Source of the DNA: Skermania sp. ID1734
Lineage (GTDB): Bacteria > Actinomycetota > Actinomycetes > Mycobacteriales > Mycobacteriaceae
Assembly: GCF_007489285.1 (NCBI RefSeq)
Contig: NZ_VLIY01000021.1
Location: 1 to 64,000, forward strand
DNA length: 64,000 nucleotides
Direction: 5' to 3'
Shown: positions 36,341 through 45,070 of the stretch, one piece after another
Layout: every line of letters begins with the position of its first letter
Position numbering within the stretch: position 1 is the stretch's first letter
The notes under the pieces: generated by a model
Told to the model about the DNA's origin: nothing
Database searches by the model: none
What the model saw: only the letters and a program-made list of their open reading frames with translations
Translations under genes and position numbers: made by a program

Positions 36341-36591
36341 TCTCTCTCATTCTGCACGCTCTGACAGCGCAGCAACTTCAGCACATGCGCTCGGCGCCCA
36401 CTTGCGGCGTCAAAGTGCTGATCTCACCTTGAGCTGCCCACAACTGGGCGCTCACCACAATATCGTCGCGCTCCTGCCGGACGCATCGTCCGAATGTCGT
36501 ATCGGAATCCGACCGAAGACAGATGTCCCTCGTCTGTGTCGTGGGCCACAGTGTCACACACCACATGTTCATCAGCAGACAAGGAGCGCAC
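36341..36591. promoter_or_regulatory. Leader region of the ABC importer operon
   Basis: Besides the conserved two-block promoter at 36488-36556, the stretch holds TCAGCAC (36378-36384) with GTGCTGA (36415-36421), and CGGAC-N5-GTCCG (36478-36492) overlapping the first block. AAGGAGC at 36581-36587 is the ribosome site of the first permease. No gene is seen. Confidence 0.5.
36488..36556 (+). promoter_or_regulatory. Conserved two-block promoter, copy A (ABC importer)
   Basis: Block 1 (36488-36513) reads GTCCGAATGTCGTA, one T, then CGGAATCCGAC. After 32 bases block 2 (36546-36556) reads CCACAGTGTCA. The same two blocks, with 31 or 32 bases between, occur upstream of the aldehyde dehydrogenase operon (47726-47794) and of an alcohol dehydrogenase (50794-50865). 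Block 1 is probably the regulator site and block 2 the core promoter. Confidence 0.65.
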
Positions 36592-37620
36592 ATGACAACG
36601 GCAACGGCAACGGCCGCACCTGCGGCGGGGCCACGCCTGTCGCTGCGTGACCGGTTCGGGCGCGCCGAGCAAGCCTACTTCGTCCTCGGCATCACAGTGG
36701 TGCTTTGCATCGCCGGTGCGCTCACCACGCAGAACTTCCTGACATCGGGCAATTTTGCGAGCCTGCTTCGTCTTTCGGCCGCATTCGGCATCCTGGCAAT
36801 CGGCGAGGCAATCGTCATCCTCGGCAAGGGCATCGACCTTTCCGTCGCCGGTATCGGCCTCGGCTGCGCCCAAGCCACCCTTGCCTTCATCAGCAGCGGG
36901 ATGCCCGAGTGGCAGGCGATCACCCTACTCACGCTCCTGGCGTTGGGAATTGGCGTAGTCAACGGAGTATTGATCGCATATTTCGAGGTACCGGCACTGT
37001 TCGCGACGCTCGCGACCGGGATGCTTGCGATCGGCGGTATCGACATTTTGTTCCTCGACCAGAACGTCTACACGGTGCCGGGCTCGTCGATCATTGCCGC
37101 GCTGAGCCACGGCTCCGTTTTCGGCATTCCGCGTCCCGTGATCATCGCCGCGGTCGTCTTCGTCCTCGCGTGGCTGTTCATCTCCTACACGTCGCCCGGC
37201 AAGCTGATCCGTGCGATGGGCGACAACTTCGACACCGCACGCTCGAGCGGCGCTCCCGTCCGGCCGTTGCAGGTGCTCACTTACGTCATCGCGGCACTGT
37301 TGGCGGTGCTGGCCGGCTTTGTCACCGCCTCGATTCAGGGCAGCGTTCAAACCACGGTGACGTCGTTCGACCCGATTCTTTTCACGGCGTTGACGGTCGC
37401 GGTAATCGGCGGTGTTTCACTCTCGGGCGGCCGCGGCTCGATTCTCGGTGTGCTGGCCGGTTCCTTGTTCGTCGGCGTACTGAACAACTTGCTTGTGCTG
37501 CACGGCCTTTCGAGCGCTGTTCAGGACTTGATCCGTGGCGCGGTGCTGATCGCTGCGATTGCGTTCGACGCCTGGCTGCATCCGCGCAACGAGGAGACAG
37601 CGAAGTCCGGCGAATTGTAG
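36592..37620 (+). CDS. Sugar-type ABC transporter permease (RbsC-like)
   Basis: A 342-residue inner-membrane permease with about nine to ten helices after a short Ala/Thr-rich tail. The family signature GKGIDLSVAGIGLGCAQATL follows helix 2, and ALTVAVIGGVSLSGGRGSIL lies near the end, as in ribose, xylose and autoinducer-2 permeases. ATG at 36592 with AAGGAGC upstream; an earlier in-frame start would add 23 residues outside the family pattern. It is the first gene of a five-gene importer operon with a lipoprotein binder, a second permease and a double ATPase. Confidence 0.92.
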   Translation: MTTATATAAPAAGPRLSLRDRFGRAEQAYFVLGITVVLCIAGALTTQNFLTSGNFASLLRLSAAFGILAIGEAIVILGKGIDLSVAGIGLGCAQATLAFISSGMPEWQAITLLTLLALGIGVVNGVLIAYFEVPALFATLATGMLAIGGIDILFLDQNVYTVPGSSIIAALSHGSVFGIPRPVIIAAVVFVLAWLFISYTSPGKLIRAMGDNFDTARSSGAPVRPLQVLTYVIAALLAVLAGFVTASIQGSVQTTVTSFDPILFTALTVAVIGGVSLSGGRGSILGVLAGSLFVGVLNNLLVLHGLSSAVQDLIRGAVLIAAIAFDAWLHPRNEETAKSGEL

Positions 37621-37667
37621 ACACCTCCCTCAAACCCTCGACGACCGTAAAACTCCAGGAGCACATC

Positions 37668-38738
37668 ATGAAACGCAAAGTCATCGCCCTCGCAACCGCA
37701 GTGGCTGCGGCGACCGCCATCGCCGGTTGCTCGGTCAACAGCGGCGCAAGCGCCGATCAGGCCGGCAACGGCAAGGCAGCCTTCGGGCCCAACGTCGAAC
37801 TGCTGCCCGCGCAGCAAAAAGTGCACGACATCATGAAGGGCAAGCGCGTCGCGTTTGTTCCCATCCTCTACAAGGGCTACACCCTGACCGAGAACTGGGG
37901 CTCGACGATGCAACGCTCCTTCGACAGTCTCGGCGCCGATTTCAAGGTGTACGACTCGAACTTCAGCAGCGACCGGATGATCAGCATCATCAACGACCTG
38001 ATCGCCCGCAAGGCCGCCGACGTGCTGGTGTTGCAGAACCAGGATCTCGGGTTGTTGGACAACGCAATCCAGCAGGCGCAAAAGGCGGGCATCTACACCG
38101 TCGTGCTGAACATGATGTCAGGACGGCTCGGTGACGCGTTCGTCGGCGTCGATGTCGTCGACGCAGCGCAGAAGATCACCAAACGGGCGATGGACGACTG
38201 CAACGCCCGCGGCGGCCCCAAACAGTTCGCGATCATCGACGGTCCCGGAAACGACCCCGCTTCGGTGCAGTGGGACAAGGGCATCCACGACGTCCTCGAT
38301 CCGGCCGGTTACAAGGTCGTATCGGTGGCCCACTCGCAGTGGCAGAACTCGCTGGCTCAACAGGCCGCAGAGCAGATCCTGCAGCAGCAGAAGGGCAACG
38401 TCTGCGGATTTCTGGTGGCCTACGACCTCAACTCGGTCACCGTCGGTGAAACCGTCCAGAACGCCGTATCTTCCGGCCAGATCCCGCCGAATTCCGTCGG
38501 CGTGTACACATTCGACGCCGATCGGCAATGGTGCGACGCACTCCGCAAGGGCACGGTGACCGCGTCCGTGGCCTATGACGTGCAAGGTATCGGCGCGGCA
38601 GCGGCGGTGACCACCCAGCAGCTGCTCGAGAGCGGTAACGCGCCGGGCAGCACCCACTCGGTTGCCTTTGTCTCGGACGTCCTCGTCGACAAGAACAACA
38701 TCGACAACACCACGATCGCTTGCTACCAGGGCCAGTAA
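37668..38738 (+). CDS. ABC transporter substrate-binding lipoprotein
   Basis: A 356-residue binding protein. The signal peptide MKRKVIALATAVAAATA ends in the lipobox IAGC, so Cys20 is lipid-anchored to the outer face of the membrane. The mature part is a periplasmic-binding-protein type 1 domain (Peripla_BP_4, sugar class) with FSSDRMISIINDLIARKAAD, VVLNMMSGRLGDAFVGVDV and VYTFDADRQWCDALRKGTV. It presents the substrate to the two permeases. The ligand is unknown; sugars, polyols and similar cyclic compounds are usual for the class. ATG at 37668 follows CAGGAG. Confidence 0.92.
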   Translation: MKRKVIALATAVAAATAIAGCSVNSGASADQAGNGKAAFGPNVELLPAQQKVHDIMKGKRVAFVPILYKGYTLTENWGSTMQRSFDSLGADFKVYDSNFSSDRMISIINDLIARKAADVLVLQNQDLGLLDNAIQQAQKAGIYTVVLNMMSGRLGDAFVGVDVVDAAQKITKRAMDDCNARGGPKQFAIIDGPGNDPASVQWDKGIHDVLDPAGYKVVSVAHSQWQNSLAQQAAEQILQQQKGNVCGFLVAYDLNSVTVGETVQNAVSSGQIPPNSVGVYTFDADRQWCDALRKGTVTASVAYDVQGIGAAAAVTTQQLLESGNAPGSTHSVAFVSDVLVDKNNIDNTTIACYQGQ

Positions 38739-38740
38739 TC

Positions 38741-40957
38741 ATGACTACTCACACACTCGGTGATAGCTCGCCGCCCTTGCGGCCGCCAAGGCTGCGCCTC
38801 GGTCCGTTGTCTCGAGGTATCGACGCCTTCGCCCTCACCGGTGGACGCTGGACCGACCGCATTGCCCGCTTTCGCACCGTCTCCGAACTGTTCGAAAAGC
38901 GGTGGATGGAAGGTGCGGTGCCGCTGGCGCTGGCGGTGACGCTGCTCGTTGTCGTACTGGCCACTACGCCGGTCGGCTTCGACAACGCCCCCCTCATTCT
39001 CGATGAGACCTCGGAATACGGACTGCTCGCCGTGGGTCTGACGGTGGTGCTCGTCGGCGGTGGCATCGATCTGTCGGTCGGTTCGATCGTGGGCGTGAGC
39101 TCGATCTTCGTGATGGTCGCCAACCGCGTCTGGGCCTGGCCGATGGCCATCGTCGTGCCGGCGGCGATCGTCGTCGGCGCCTGCTTCGGAGCCATCAACG
39201 GTTTTTTGATCGCACGCATGCGGATGCGCCCGTTCATCACCACGCTGGTCACGCTCGTGGCGTTCGGTGGAGCAGCGGCGGCACTGCAAAGTGTTTACAG
39301 CGCTCAGATCGGTCTGTCTCGCCCGGACATCGTCTGGGACTTCCTCAGCATGGGCCAGATCGCTGGCATCCCGACCGAGTGGTTCATCTTCCTGGTGGTG
39401 CTCATCGTGGCGCATCTGGCGCTCACGCGGTCGCGATGGGGCTGGTGGATCACGGCGGTCGGGTCGGACCGGCGCTCGGCCCGGCGCAACGGAATTCCGG
39501 TCAGCGCAGTTACCTTCTGGATTTACGTCATTTCTGGAGCGCTGTCGGGCACGGCTGGATTGCTCACTGCAGCAAGGCTCGGCCGCACCGACCCGAACGT
39601 GGGGCAGGGCTGGGAAATCATCGTCCTCACCGCCGTCGTGCTCGGTGGGGTCAGCCTCAAGGGTGGGCGCGGATCGGTGATCCGAGCGACTGTCGGGGTC
39701 CTCGTGGTCGCGGTGATTCAGCAGGCCACCGTCGCCCTCGGCGTGCAGGGGTCCTACTACACCGTGATCCTGGCTGCGGCGCTACTGGTCTTCACTCTCC
39801 TTGATCTGAAGTGGGGCAAGTATCGTCAGCGCGCCGTCGAGAAACTCAAGATCGATCCGGCGCGGGTGCAACTCGGGCCGCTGCTCGACGTCGCCGCCCC
39901 CGGCAGCGTGTGGGCGCTGAATCGGGACTTGACCGATGCGCCGCCGGTGGGGCTCGGCCAGATACGCGGTGCCGAGGACTGCGCGGTCGATGCCGAGGGC
40001 AACGTGTACTGCGGTGACCAGCGCGGCTGGGTGTGGCGGTTCCGCCCCGGCCACGCAGAAGGCGAGATCTTCTCCCGCACAGGGGGCTTCCCGTGCGGTC
40101 ACGTGTGGGACAGCGAGGGCAAGCTCGTTGTGGCCGTCGGCGGCATGGGCGTTTATCGCATCGACGCCGATGGCGAAGCGGAGCTCATCGCCAACAAGGT
40201 TCGCCGAAGCCCGTTTTCGTTGCTCGACGACTCCGGCCTCCGCGCGATCGACGACCTCGACGTTGCTCCCGATGGCTCGATCTATGCCTCGGACTTCTCC
40301 ACCCGCAACAACACGGCGGACTACCTGATCGAACTCGTCGAGTTCCGGTCGAACGGCCGGGTCATCCGGATCGATCCGGACGGCAGTACCGAGGTGGTCG
40401 TGTCCAATTACACCTTCCCGAACGGTATTTGCACCGCCCACGACGGTAAGTCGATTCTGATTGCCAGTACCGGCCTGTGCCGGGTGGACCGGCTGTGGAT
40501 CGATGGGCCCAAGAAGGGGCAGCTCGAGCCGGTGCTCGAGAACCTGCCCGGCTACCCGGACAACATCAACAGGTCCTCGGACGGTAACTACTGGTTGCCG
40601 CTGTGCGCCATGCGAACTCAGATGTCCGATCTGCTCGGCAAGTATCCGGCGGTCCGCCGTCGGATGACTCGCGAAGTGTCGCTGGACAATTGGTTGGTTC
40701 CGCAGCTGAATGTCTCCTGCGTGATCAAGTTCAACGACCGCGGCGAGGTGTTGAAGGTGCTGTGGGACGAAACGCTGGCGAACTACCCCATGGTTACCGC
40801 CGTCAAAGAAAGCGCCGGCCACCTTTACCTGTGCGGGGTCAGCAACAATCGCATCGGCCGGTTGAAGCTGGATCCGAGCGAAATCGGCCCGATCGACCCG
40901 GCTCAGGTCCCCGGCACGCGACGACCAGCGCGAGCACTTGCGGAGGTGGATCGATGA
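38741..40957 (+). CDS. Fusion of ABC permease and strictosidine-synthase/SMP-30-like propeller
   Basis: A 738-residue two-part protein in one uninterrupted frame. Residues 1 to about 355 are an RbsC-like permease (GGGIDLSVGSIVGVSS, then VVLGGVSLKGGRGSV). From about 365 to the end follows a six-bladed propeller of the strictosidine synthase/SMP-30 class, with AVDAEGNVYCGDQRGWVWRF, DDLDVAPDGSIYASDFSTRN, FPNGICTAHDG and LPGYPDNINRSSDGNYWLPL. The propeller should lie on the cytosolic side and could act on the incoming substrate, for instance opening a lactone. The next gene encodes a second, free propeller. A sequencing error joining two genes is unlikely, because no start or ribosome site is seen at the junction. 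Confidence 0.9.
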   Translation: MTTHTLGDSSPPLRPPRLRLGPLSRGIDAFALTGGRWTDRIARFRTVSELFEKRWMEGAVPLALAVTLLVVVLATTPVGFDNAPLILDETSEYGLLAVGLTVVLVGGGIDLSVGSIVGVSSIFVMVANRVWAWPMAIVVPAAIVVGACFGAINGFLIARMRMRPFITTLVTLVAFGGAAAALQSVYSAQIGLSRPDIVWDFLSMGQIAGIPTEWFIFLVVLIVAHLALTRSRWGWWITAVGSDRRSARRNGIPVSAVTFWIYVISGALSGTAGLLTAARLGRTDPNVGQGWEIIVLTAVVLGGVSLKGGRGSVIRATVGVLVVAVIQQATVALGVQGSYYTVILAAALLVFTLLDLKWGKYRQRAVEKLKIDPARVQLGPLLDVAAPGSVWALNRDLTDAPPVGLGQIRGAEDCAVDAEGNVYCGDQRGWVWRFRPGHAEGEIFSRTGGFPCGHVWDSEGKLVVAVGGMGVYRIDADGEAELIANKVRRSPFSLLDDSGLRAIDDLDVAPDGSIYASDFSTRNNTADYLIELVEFRSNGRVIRIDPDGSTEVVVSNYTFPNGICTAHDGKSILIASTGLCRVDRLWIDGPKKGQLEPVLENLPGYPDNINRSSDGNYWLPLCAMRTQMSDLLGKYPAVRRRMTREVSLDNWLVPQLNVSCVIKFNDRGEVLKVLWDETLANYPMVTAVKESAGHLYLCGVSNNRIGRLKLDPSEIGPIDPAQVPGTRRPARALAEVDR

Positions 40958-42054
40958 ATCGCACGCTGACCGCCGTCAAGGAGTTCCTGATCCCGTCGCT
41001 GGGTCGGCACCGGACCGTCCCGCCGATGGAGGCGGGCATGCGGCCCAACTCGCGCCTGGACGCGGCGGAACTGCTGCTTCCCGCCGGCGAATACGAGCCC
41101 GAAGACGTAGCCTTGACCGACTCCGGGGCGCTGGTGTTCTCCAGTGGCAAGTCGGTCTTCGAGGTCGTCGACAGCCGGGTGCGCGAGCTCGCGTCGCTGC
41201 GTGGACTGGTCGGCCCACTACTGGCCAACGGCGCTGGCGTTCTCGCTGCGGTCGAAGGGGTCGGAATCGTTTCCGTGGGCGCGTCGGGTGCCACCAATCC
41301 GGTGTGTGACGACCCGCTCGTGTCCTCGTGCGTGACAGACATGACCCGCGCGCCGGACGGAGCGCTGCTGGTGACCGTGGGTTCCCACCGGCATGGCCGC
41401 GACGAGTGGGCATGCGCGCTGGTCGCCGACGACAGGTCAGGACGAATCGTCCGCGTCGACGGGTCGCAGGTAAGCGTCGTCGCCGATGCGTTGGCCTGGC
41501 CGTCTAGCATCGAAATGTGTTCGGACACCGAGGTTTTGCTTTCGCTCAGTCTCGCGCACCGCATCGAACGACGTTCGCTGGCCGCTCTCGGCAAGTCGGC
41601 GGGTGCCATGGTGGCGAACCTGCCGGCGTATCCGGGCAGGCTGGCGGCCGACGACGACGGCTGGTGGGTGGCGGCACCCTACGTGCGCAACCGGTTTACC
41701 GAGTTGCTCCTCGACGAACCGGAACTGTGCGCCGATATGACCGAAACCATTGCGCGCGACGAGTGGTTCGTACCGAGATTGCGCTGCGTCAATCCGTACA
41801 CCGACACCATGCAGATGGGACAGCTTCGGGTGCTCGGCGTCGTCAAGCCATGGGCACCGGCCCGGTCGTACGGCTTGGCATTTCGGCTTGATCACAACGG
41901 TCGCATCACCACCAGCGTGCACTCCCGCGTCGACGGCGATCGCCACGGCGTCACGGGCGTTGCCGCGCACAATGGCAAATTGATAGTGGCAGCGCAGGGC
42001 TTCGGCAATCTGCTCGCGCTGCAGGACGGGAAGGGCAGTGACGACCATGACTGA
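40954..42054 (+). CDS. Strictosidine-synthase/SMP-30-like beta-propeller protein
   Basis: A 366-residue soluble protein related to the propeller half of its upstream neighbour. It has MTRAPDGALLVTVGSHRHGR, SLAHRIERRSLAALG and LPAYPGRLAADDDGWWVAAP, the last matching LPGYPDNINRSSDGNYWL in the fusion. No signal peptide. The usual metal-ligand residues are not clear, so it may be catalytic (lactonase or hydrolase) or a divergent partner subunit. ATG at 40954 overlaps the fusion stop by four bases, with CGGAGG upstream. It overlaps the ATPase gene at its 3' end. Confidence 0.82.
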   Translation: MNRTLTAVKEFLIPSLGRHRTVPPMEAGMRPNSRLDAAELLLPAGEYEPEDVALTDSGALVFSSGKSVFEVVDSRVRELASLRGLVGPLLANGAGVLAAVEGVGIVSVGASGATNPVCDDPLVSSCVTDMTRAPDGALLVTVGSHRHGRDEWACALVADDRSGRIVRVDGSQVSVVADALAWPSSIEMCSDTEVLLSLSLAHRIERRSLAALGKSAGAMVANLPAYPGRLAADDDGWWVAAPYVRNRFTELLLDEPELCADMTETIARDEWFVPRLRCVNPYTDTMQMGQLRVLGVVKPWAPARSYGLAFRLDHNGRITTSVHSRVDGDRHGVTGVAAHNGKLIVAAQGFGNLLALQDGKGSDDHD

Positions 42055-43558
42055 GCAGGATGTGCAGGACGTCCAACCGGTTATCGAACTCGCTGGAATC
42101 AGCAAACGCTACGGCGGCACCTACGCGCTGCGTGAGGTGAACTTCGATGTGCGCCCCGGCGAAATTCACGCGCTGCTTGGTGAAAACGGCGCGGGCAAGT
42201 CAACGCTAGTCAAAATCGTCTCTGGAGCCATCGCGCATGACAACGGAACACTCACGATCGACGGTAGGGTGCAGAGATTCGCCACGCCCAAGGATTCGGC
42301 AGACGCGGGCATCGCGATGGTCTACCAGGAAGGCTCGCTCGTCGAATCGATGACCGTGGCGCAGAACCTGTTTCTCGGCCAGGAGAAGGTCTTCAACAAT
42401 CTGGCCCACCTCAATGTGGTGGCCCGGGAATTACTGGAGTCGCACAATTTTCACATTCGACCGGAGGCGACCGCGGGCGCGCTCGGTATCGGACAGAAGC
42501 AGATGGTCGAGATTGCCCGTGCGGTACACCGGGATGCGAAGGTGGTCATCCTCGACGAACCGACCGCCTCGGTCACGCCCGAGGAACGGCTGCAACTGTT
42601 CCTGTCGATGCGCCGGCTCAAGCGCAAGGGTATCGGCGTCATCTTTATCACGCACATGCTCGATGAAGCCTTCGACGAGGCCGACCGCATCACCGTGCTG
42701 CGCGACGGCGAGGTGCAAGGCACACTGGCCAAGCCGGAGTTCGACCGCGAGACAGTGGTGCAGATGATGGTTGGTCGAAACGTCGAAATGGGTCGGGTCA
42801 CGCCCAACCGCGAACCTGATCCCACCCCCGTGCTGCAGGTCGAGGACGTGACACTGCTACCTGTCGTCCGCAACATGTCGTTCTCGGCGTACCCCGGCGA
42901 GATCGTCGGCATCTACGGACTCGTCGGCGCCGGCCGAAGCGAAGCGGCAATGATCATCAGCGGAATCATGAAGCGGCGCAGACTGCGTGGCGGCAAAATC
43001 CGACTGAACGGGCGAGAGGTGCGGTTCCGCACGCCCCGGCATGCGCGCCGAGCCGGCATCGTGTACATCACCGAGGATCGCAAGGCGTCGGGGTTCTTCG
43101 GGCACCTGTCGATCGCCGACAACATCTACCTCGGGCACCTGTGCGGCAGTCCTCGCCTGCCGATGCTTATTCGGCCCGGCGAGCGAAAGTCGGTGGCGCA
43201 GCGCTTCGTCGAGCGCTTCCAGGTGCGCACACTGGAACCGAATCGGGCAACGTTGGAGGAACTCAGCGGCGGCAACCAGCAGAAAGTGGTGTTGGCCAAG
43301 GGACTTACCCGCAAGCCGCTCGTCGCGATTATCGATGAGCCGACGCGCGGGGTTGACCTGGGCACCATTCCCGAGATCCACGCGATGATTCGAGCGCTTG
43401 CCGACGACGGGGTCGCGGTGGTGGTGATTTCTTCTTACATGCCGGAAATCCGCGCACTGGCGGACAGAATACTGGTGGCCAAACACGGAACCATCGCCGC
43501 CGAGTTCGACCCGGTGGAAGCCGACGAGACGAAACTTATGTTCGCCGCGGTGCATTGA
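42047..43558 (+). CDS. Sugar-type ABC transporter double ATPase (RbsA-like)
   Basis: A 503-residue ATP-binding protein with two nucleotide-binding domains. Domain 1 has Walker A GENGAGKST, signature LGIGQKQMVEIARAV and Walker B VVILDEPTASV. Domain 2 has the degenerate YGLVGAGRSEAA usual for RbsA-type proteins, LSGGNQQKVVLAKGL and VAIIDEPTRGVDLG. It energises uptake by the two permeases. ATG at 42047 is preferred, with GGGAAGGG 11 bases upstream; a GTG nine bases earlier is too close to it. It is the last gene of the importer operon, followed by a strong hairpin. Confidence 0.93.
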   Translation: MTEQDVQDVQPVIELAGISKRYGGTYALREVNFDVRPGEIHALLGENGAGKSTLVKIVSGAIAHDNGTLTIDGRVQRFATPKDSADAGIAMVYQEGSLVESMTVAQNLFLGQEKVFNNLAHLNVVARELLESHNFHIRPEATAGALGIGQKQMVEIARAVHRDAKVVILDEPTASVTPEERLQLFLSMRRLKRKGIGVIFITHMLDEAFDEADRITVLRDGEVQGTLAKPEFDRETVVQMMVGRNVEMGRVTPNREPDPTPVLQVEDVTLLPVVRNMSFSAYPGEIVGIYGLVGAGRSEAAMIISGIMKRRRLRGGKIRLNGREVRFRTPRHARRAGIVYITEDRKASGFFGHLSIADNIYLGHLCGSPRLPMLIRPGERKSVAQRFVERFQVRTLEPNRATLEELSGGNQQKVVLAKGLTRKPLVAIIDEPTRGVDLGTIPEIHAMIRALADDGVAVVVISSYMPEIRALADRILVAKHGTIAAEFDPVEADETKLMFAAVH

Positions 43559-43574
43559 ACGTGCAAGACTTCGA

Positions 43575-43632
43575 CGAGACCGAACAGATGGCCGCGATAC
43601 GGATTAGGTAAGCGGCCATTTGCTCGGTCTCG
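43575..43632. terminator. Bidirectional terminator after ABC importer operon
   Basis: A long imperfect hairpin. CGAGACCGA (43575-43583) pairs with TCGGTCTCG (43624-43632), and ATGGCCGC (43588-43595) with GCGGCCAT (43612-43619), around a 16-base loop. It fills the 86-bp gap between the convergent ATPase and MmgE/PrpD genes. Confidence 0.8.
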
Positions 43633-43644
43633 CCGTCGGTTAGC

Positions 43645-45060
43645 TCACGGCCGAAGCCGGTCCATGATCGACCTGACATCCTCGACGTCCTCGAGCGCAA
43701 ATACTGCTTCTACCACGGCGTCGGCATCCGCGTCGTGGAGCACGCCGTCGACGTTGCGCCGGAACTTTGCAGTCAGTTCGTCGTTGGTCATGTAGCTCGA
43801 TGGGTCCGGTGACGGGCTGCCCTTGGGGTAGTGCCGCTCCCCCGCGAAAGTCGTTCCGCGAGCCACCACTTCGATCCGCGACTGTCGCGCTGCCGGGTTC
43901 GACGTCAGTGCCGCAGCGTAATCGGGGTGGGGCTGATAGGTCACCTTCTTCATCAGGTTCATGACCGACGGGCTCGATACGAACTCGGGGTCTTGCCACT
44001 GCCTGCCGGGCGGGCGCCGATGCGCGCCGACGGCGAGCCCGTGGGCCATGCTGAACTGTGCGTCGCGCGGGTCTTCGACCGTCTCGTTGAGCCACACCGG
44101 TTGCAGCACGAAGCTTTCACCCCAGGCCCTGATGGAGTCGATCTCGTCGGGCTTGATGTCGTTGTCTTCGACTATGTCGGTCAGTGCGTCGAGCAGAGCA
44201 TGCAGCACGCGGCAGTGCGGGTAGGGCTTGAAGGACTGGAACGGCGTGAATGTCCATTCGGTGCCCAGGTTCGCGGTGATCGGCTCCGGCACCCACCGGC
44301 CTGTGCCGATGAATCGCGGAAAGCCGAACTCGCGGTCGTCGAGGATCTGGCGGTCGCCGCGATGGCCGAACTCCGCCAGATGCGCTGCGGTCATTGCCAC
44401 CAGCGCCTGCCCGCCAGCAAGCTGGTACTTGATAGTGGTGGACGGCGCATGCATCATCCAAGCCCGTTGGTAGTTCACCGGCGCGGTGCAACCAGCGATT
44501 CCGAGCGCATCGCTCACCGTTTCACGCGAGAACGAGTTCACCAACCCGATCGCCGCGGTTGCCCCGAAAATGGTGCTGCTGTAACCGATTACCGGCGGTA
44601 TCGTGACGACGCCGTCTTTCATGTCGCGGAGGTAATCAGTGGCTTTGCCGATTCGATACGAGATTTCGTGCGCTACCGCGATCGCGGTGAGCAGGCGCGC
44701 ACCGCTGCGGCCGCCCACCTCGGCCGCAGCCAGCGCACCGGGCAGGACGTAGGGCGTGACGTGGCCGGGCGGCAAGACAGGGTCCTGATCGAGCGCATTG
44801 ATCAGTTCTGCATTGGCGAACGCCGCACCGAGTTCCGATGTGCACTCTTTGGTTCCGATGATGGAAGCGTGGCCGTTGTCTCCGCCGAGAACCCGTCCAT
44901 ACCGCACGGCGATCTCCGCGCCCCGATCACCCAACGAGGCGACGGCGCACCCGAGCGAGTCCAACAGAATTCGCTTCGATTCTTCGATCACCTCCGCAGG
45001 CAGAGACGCGGTCTCGACGTCCACCGCAAACTCGGCGAGCTGTTCGATGATTGTTGGCAT
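43645..45060 (-). CDS. MmgE/PrpD family protein 1
   Basis: A 471-residue member of the family of 2-methylcitrate dehydratase and cis-aconitate decarboxylase. Typical blocks are VIEESKRILLDSLGCAVASL, ANAELINALDQDPVLPPGHV, AIAVAHEISYRIGK, INYQRAWMMHAPS-like sequence and FKPYPHCRVLHALLDAL. It probably dehydrates or decarboxylates a hydroxy or unsaturated acid; the exact reaction is not readable. It is the third gene of the ALDH-ADH-MmgE operon, 10 bp after the dehydrogenase. A distant paralogue at 50873 is close by. Confidence 0.88.
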   Translation of the reverse strand: MPTIIEQLAEFAVDVETASLPAEVIEESKRILLDSLGCAVASLGDRGAEIAVRYGRVLGGDNGHASIIGTKECTSELGAAFANAELINALDQDPVLPPGHVTPYVLPGALAAAEVGGRSGARLLTAIAVAHEISYRIGKATDYLRDMKDGVVTIPPVIGYSSTIFGATAAIGLVNSFSRETVSDALGIAGCTAPVNYQRAWMMHAPSTTIKYQLAGGQALVAMTAAHLAEFGHRGDRQILDDREFGFPRFIGTGRWVPEPITANLGTEWTFTPFQSFKPYPHCRVLHALLDALTDIVEDNDIKPDEIDSIRAWGESFVLQPVWLNETVEDPRDAQFSMAHGLAVGAHRRPPGRQWQDPEFVSSPSVMNLMKKVTYQPHPDYAAALTSNPAARQSRIEVVARGTTFAGERHYPKGSPSPDPSSYMTNDELTAKFRRNVDGVLHDADADAVVEAVFALEDVEDVRSIMDRLRP

Positions 45061-45070
45061 GTATTCCCTT

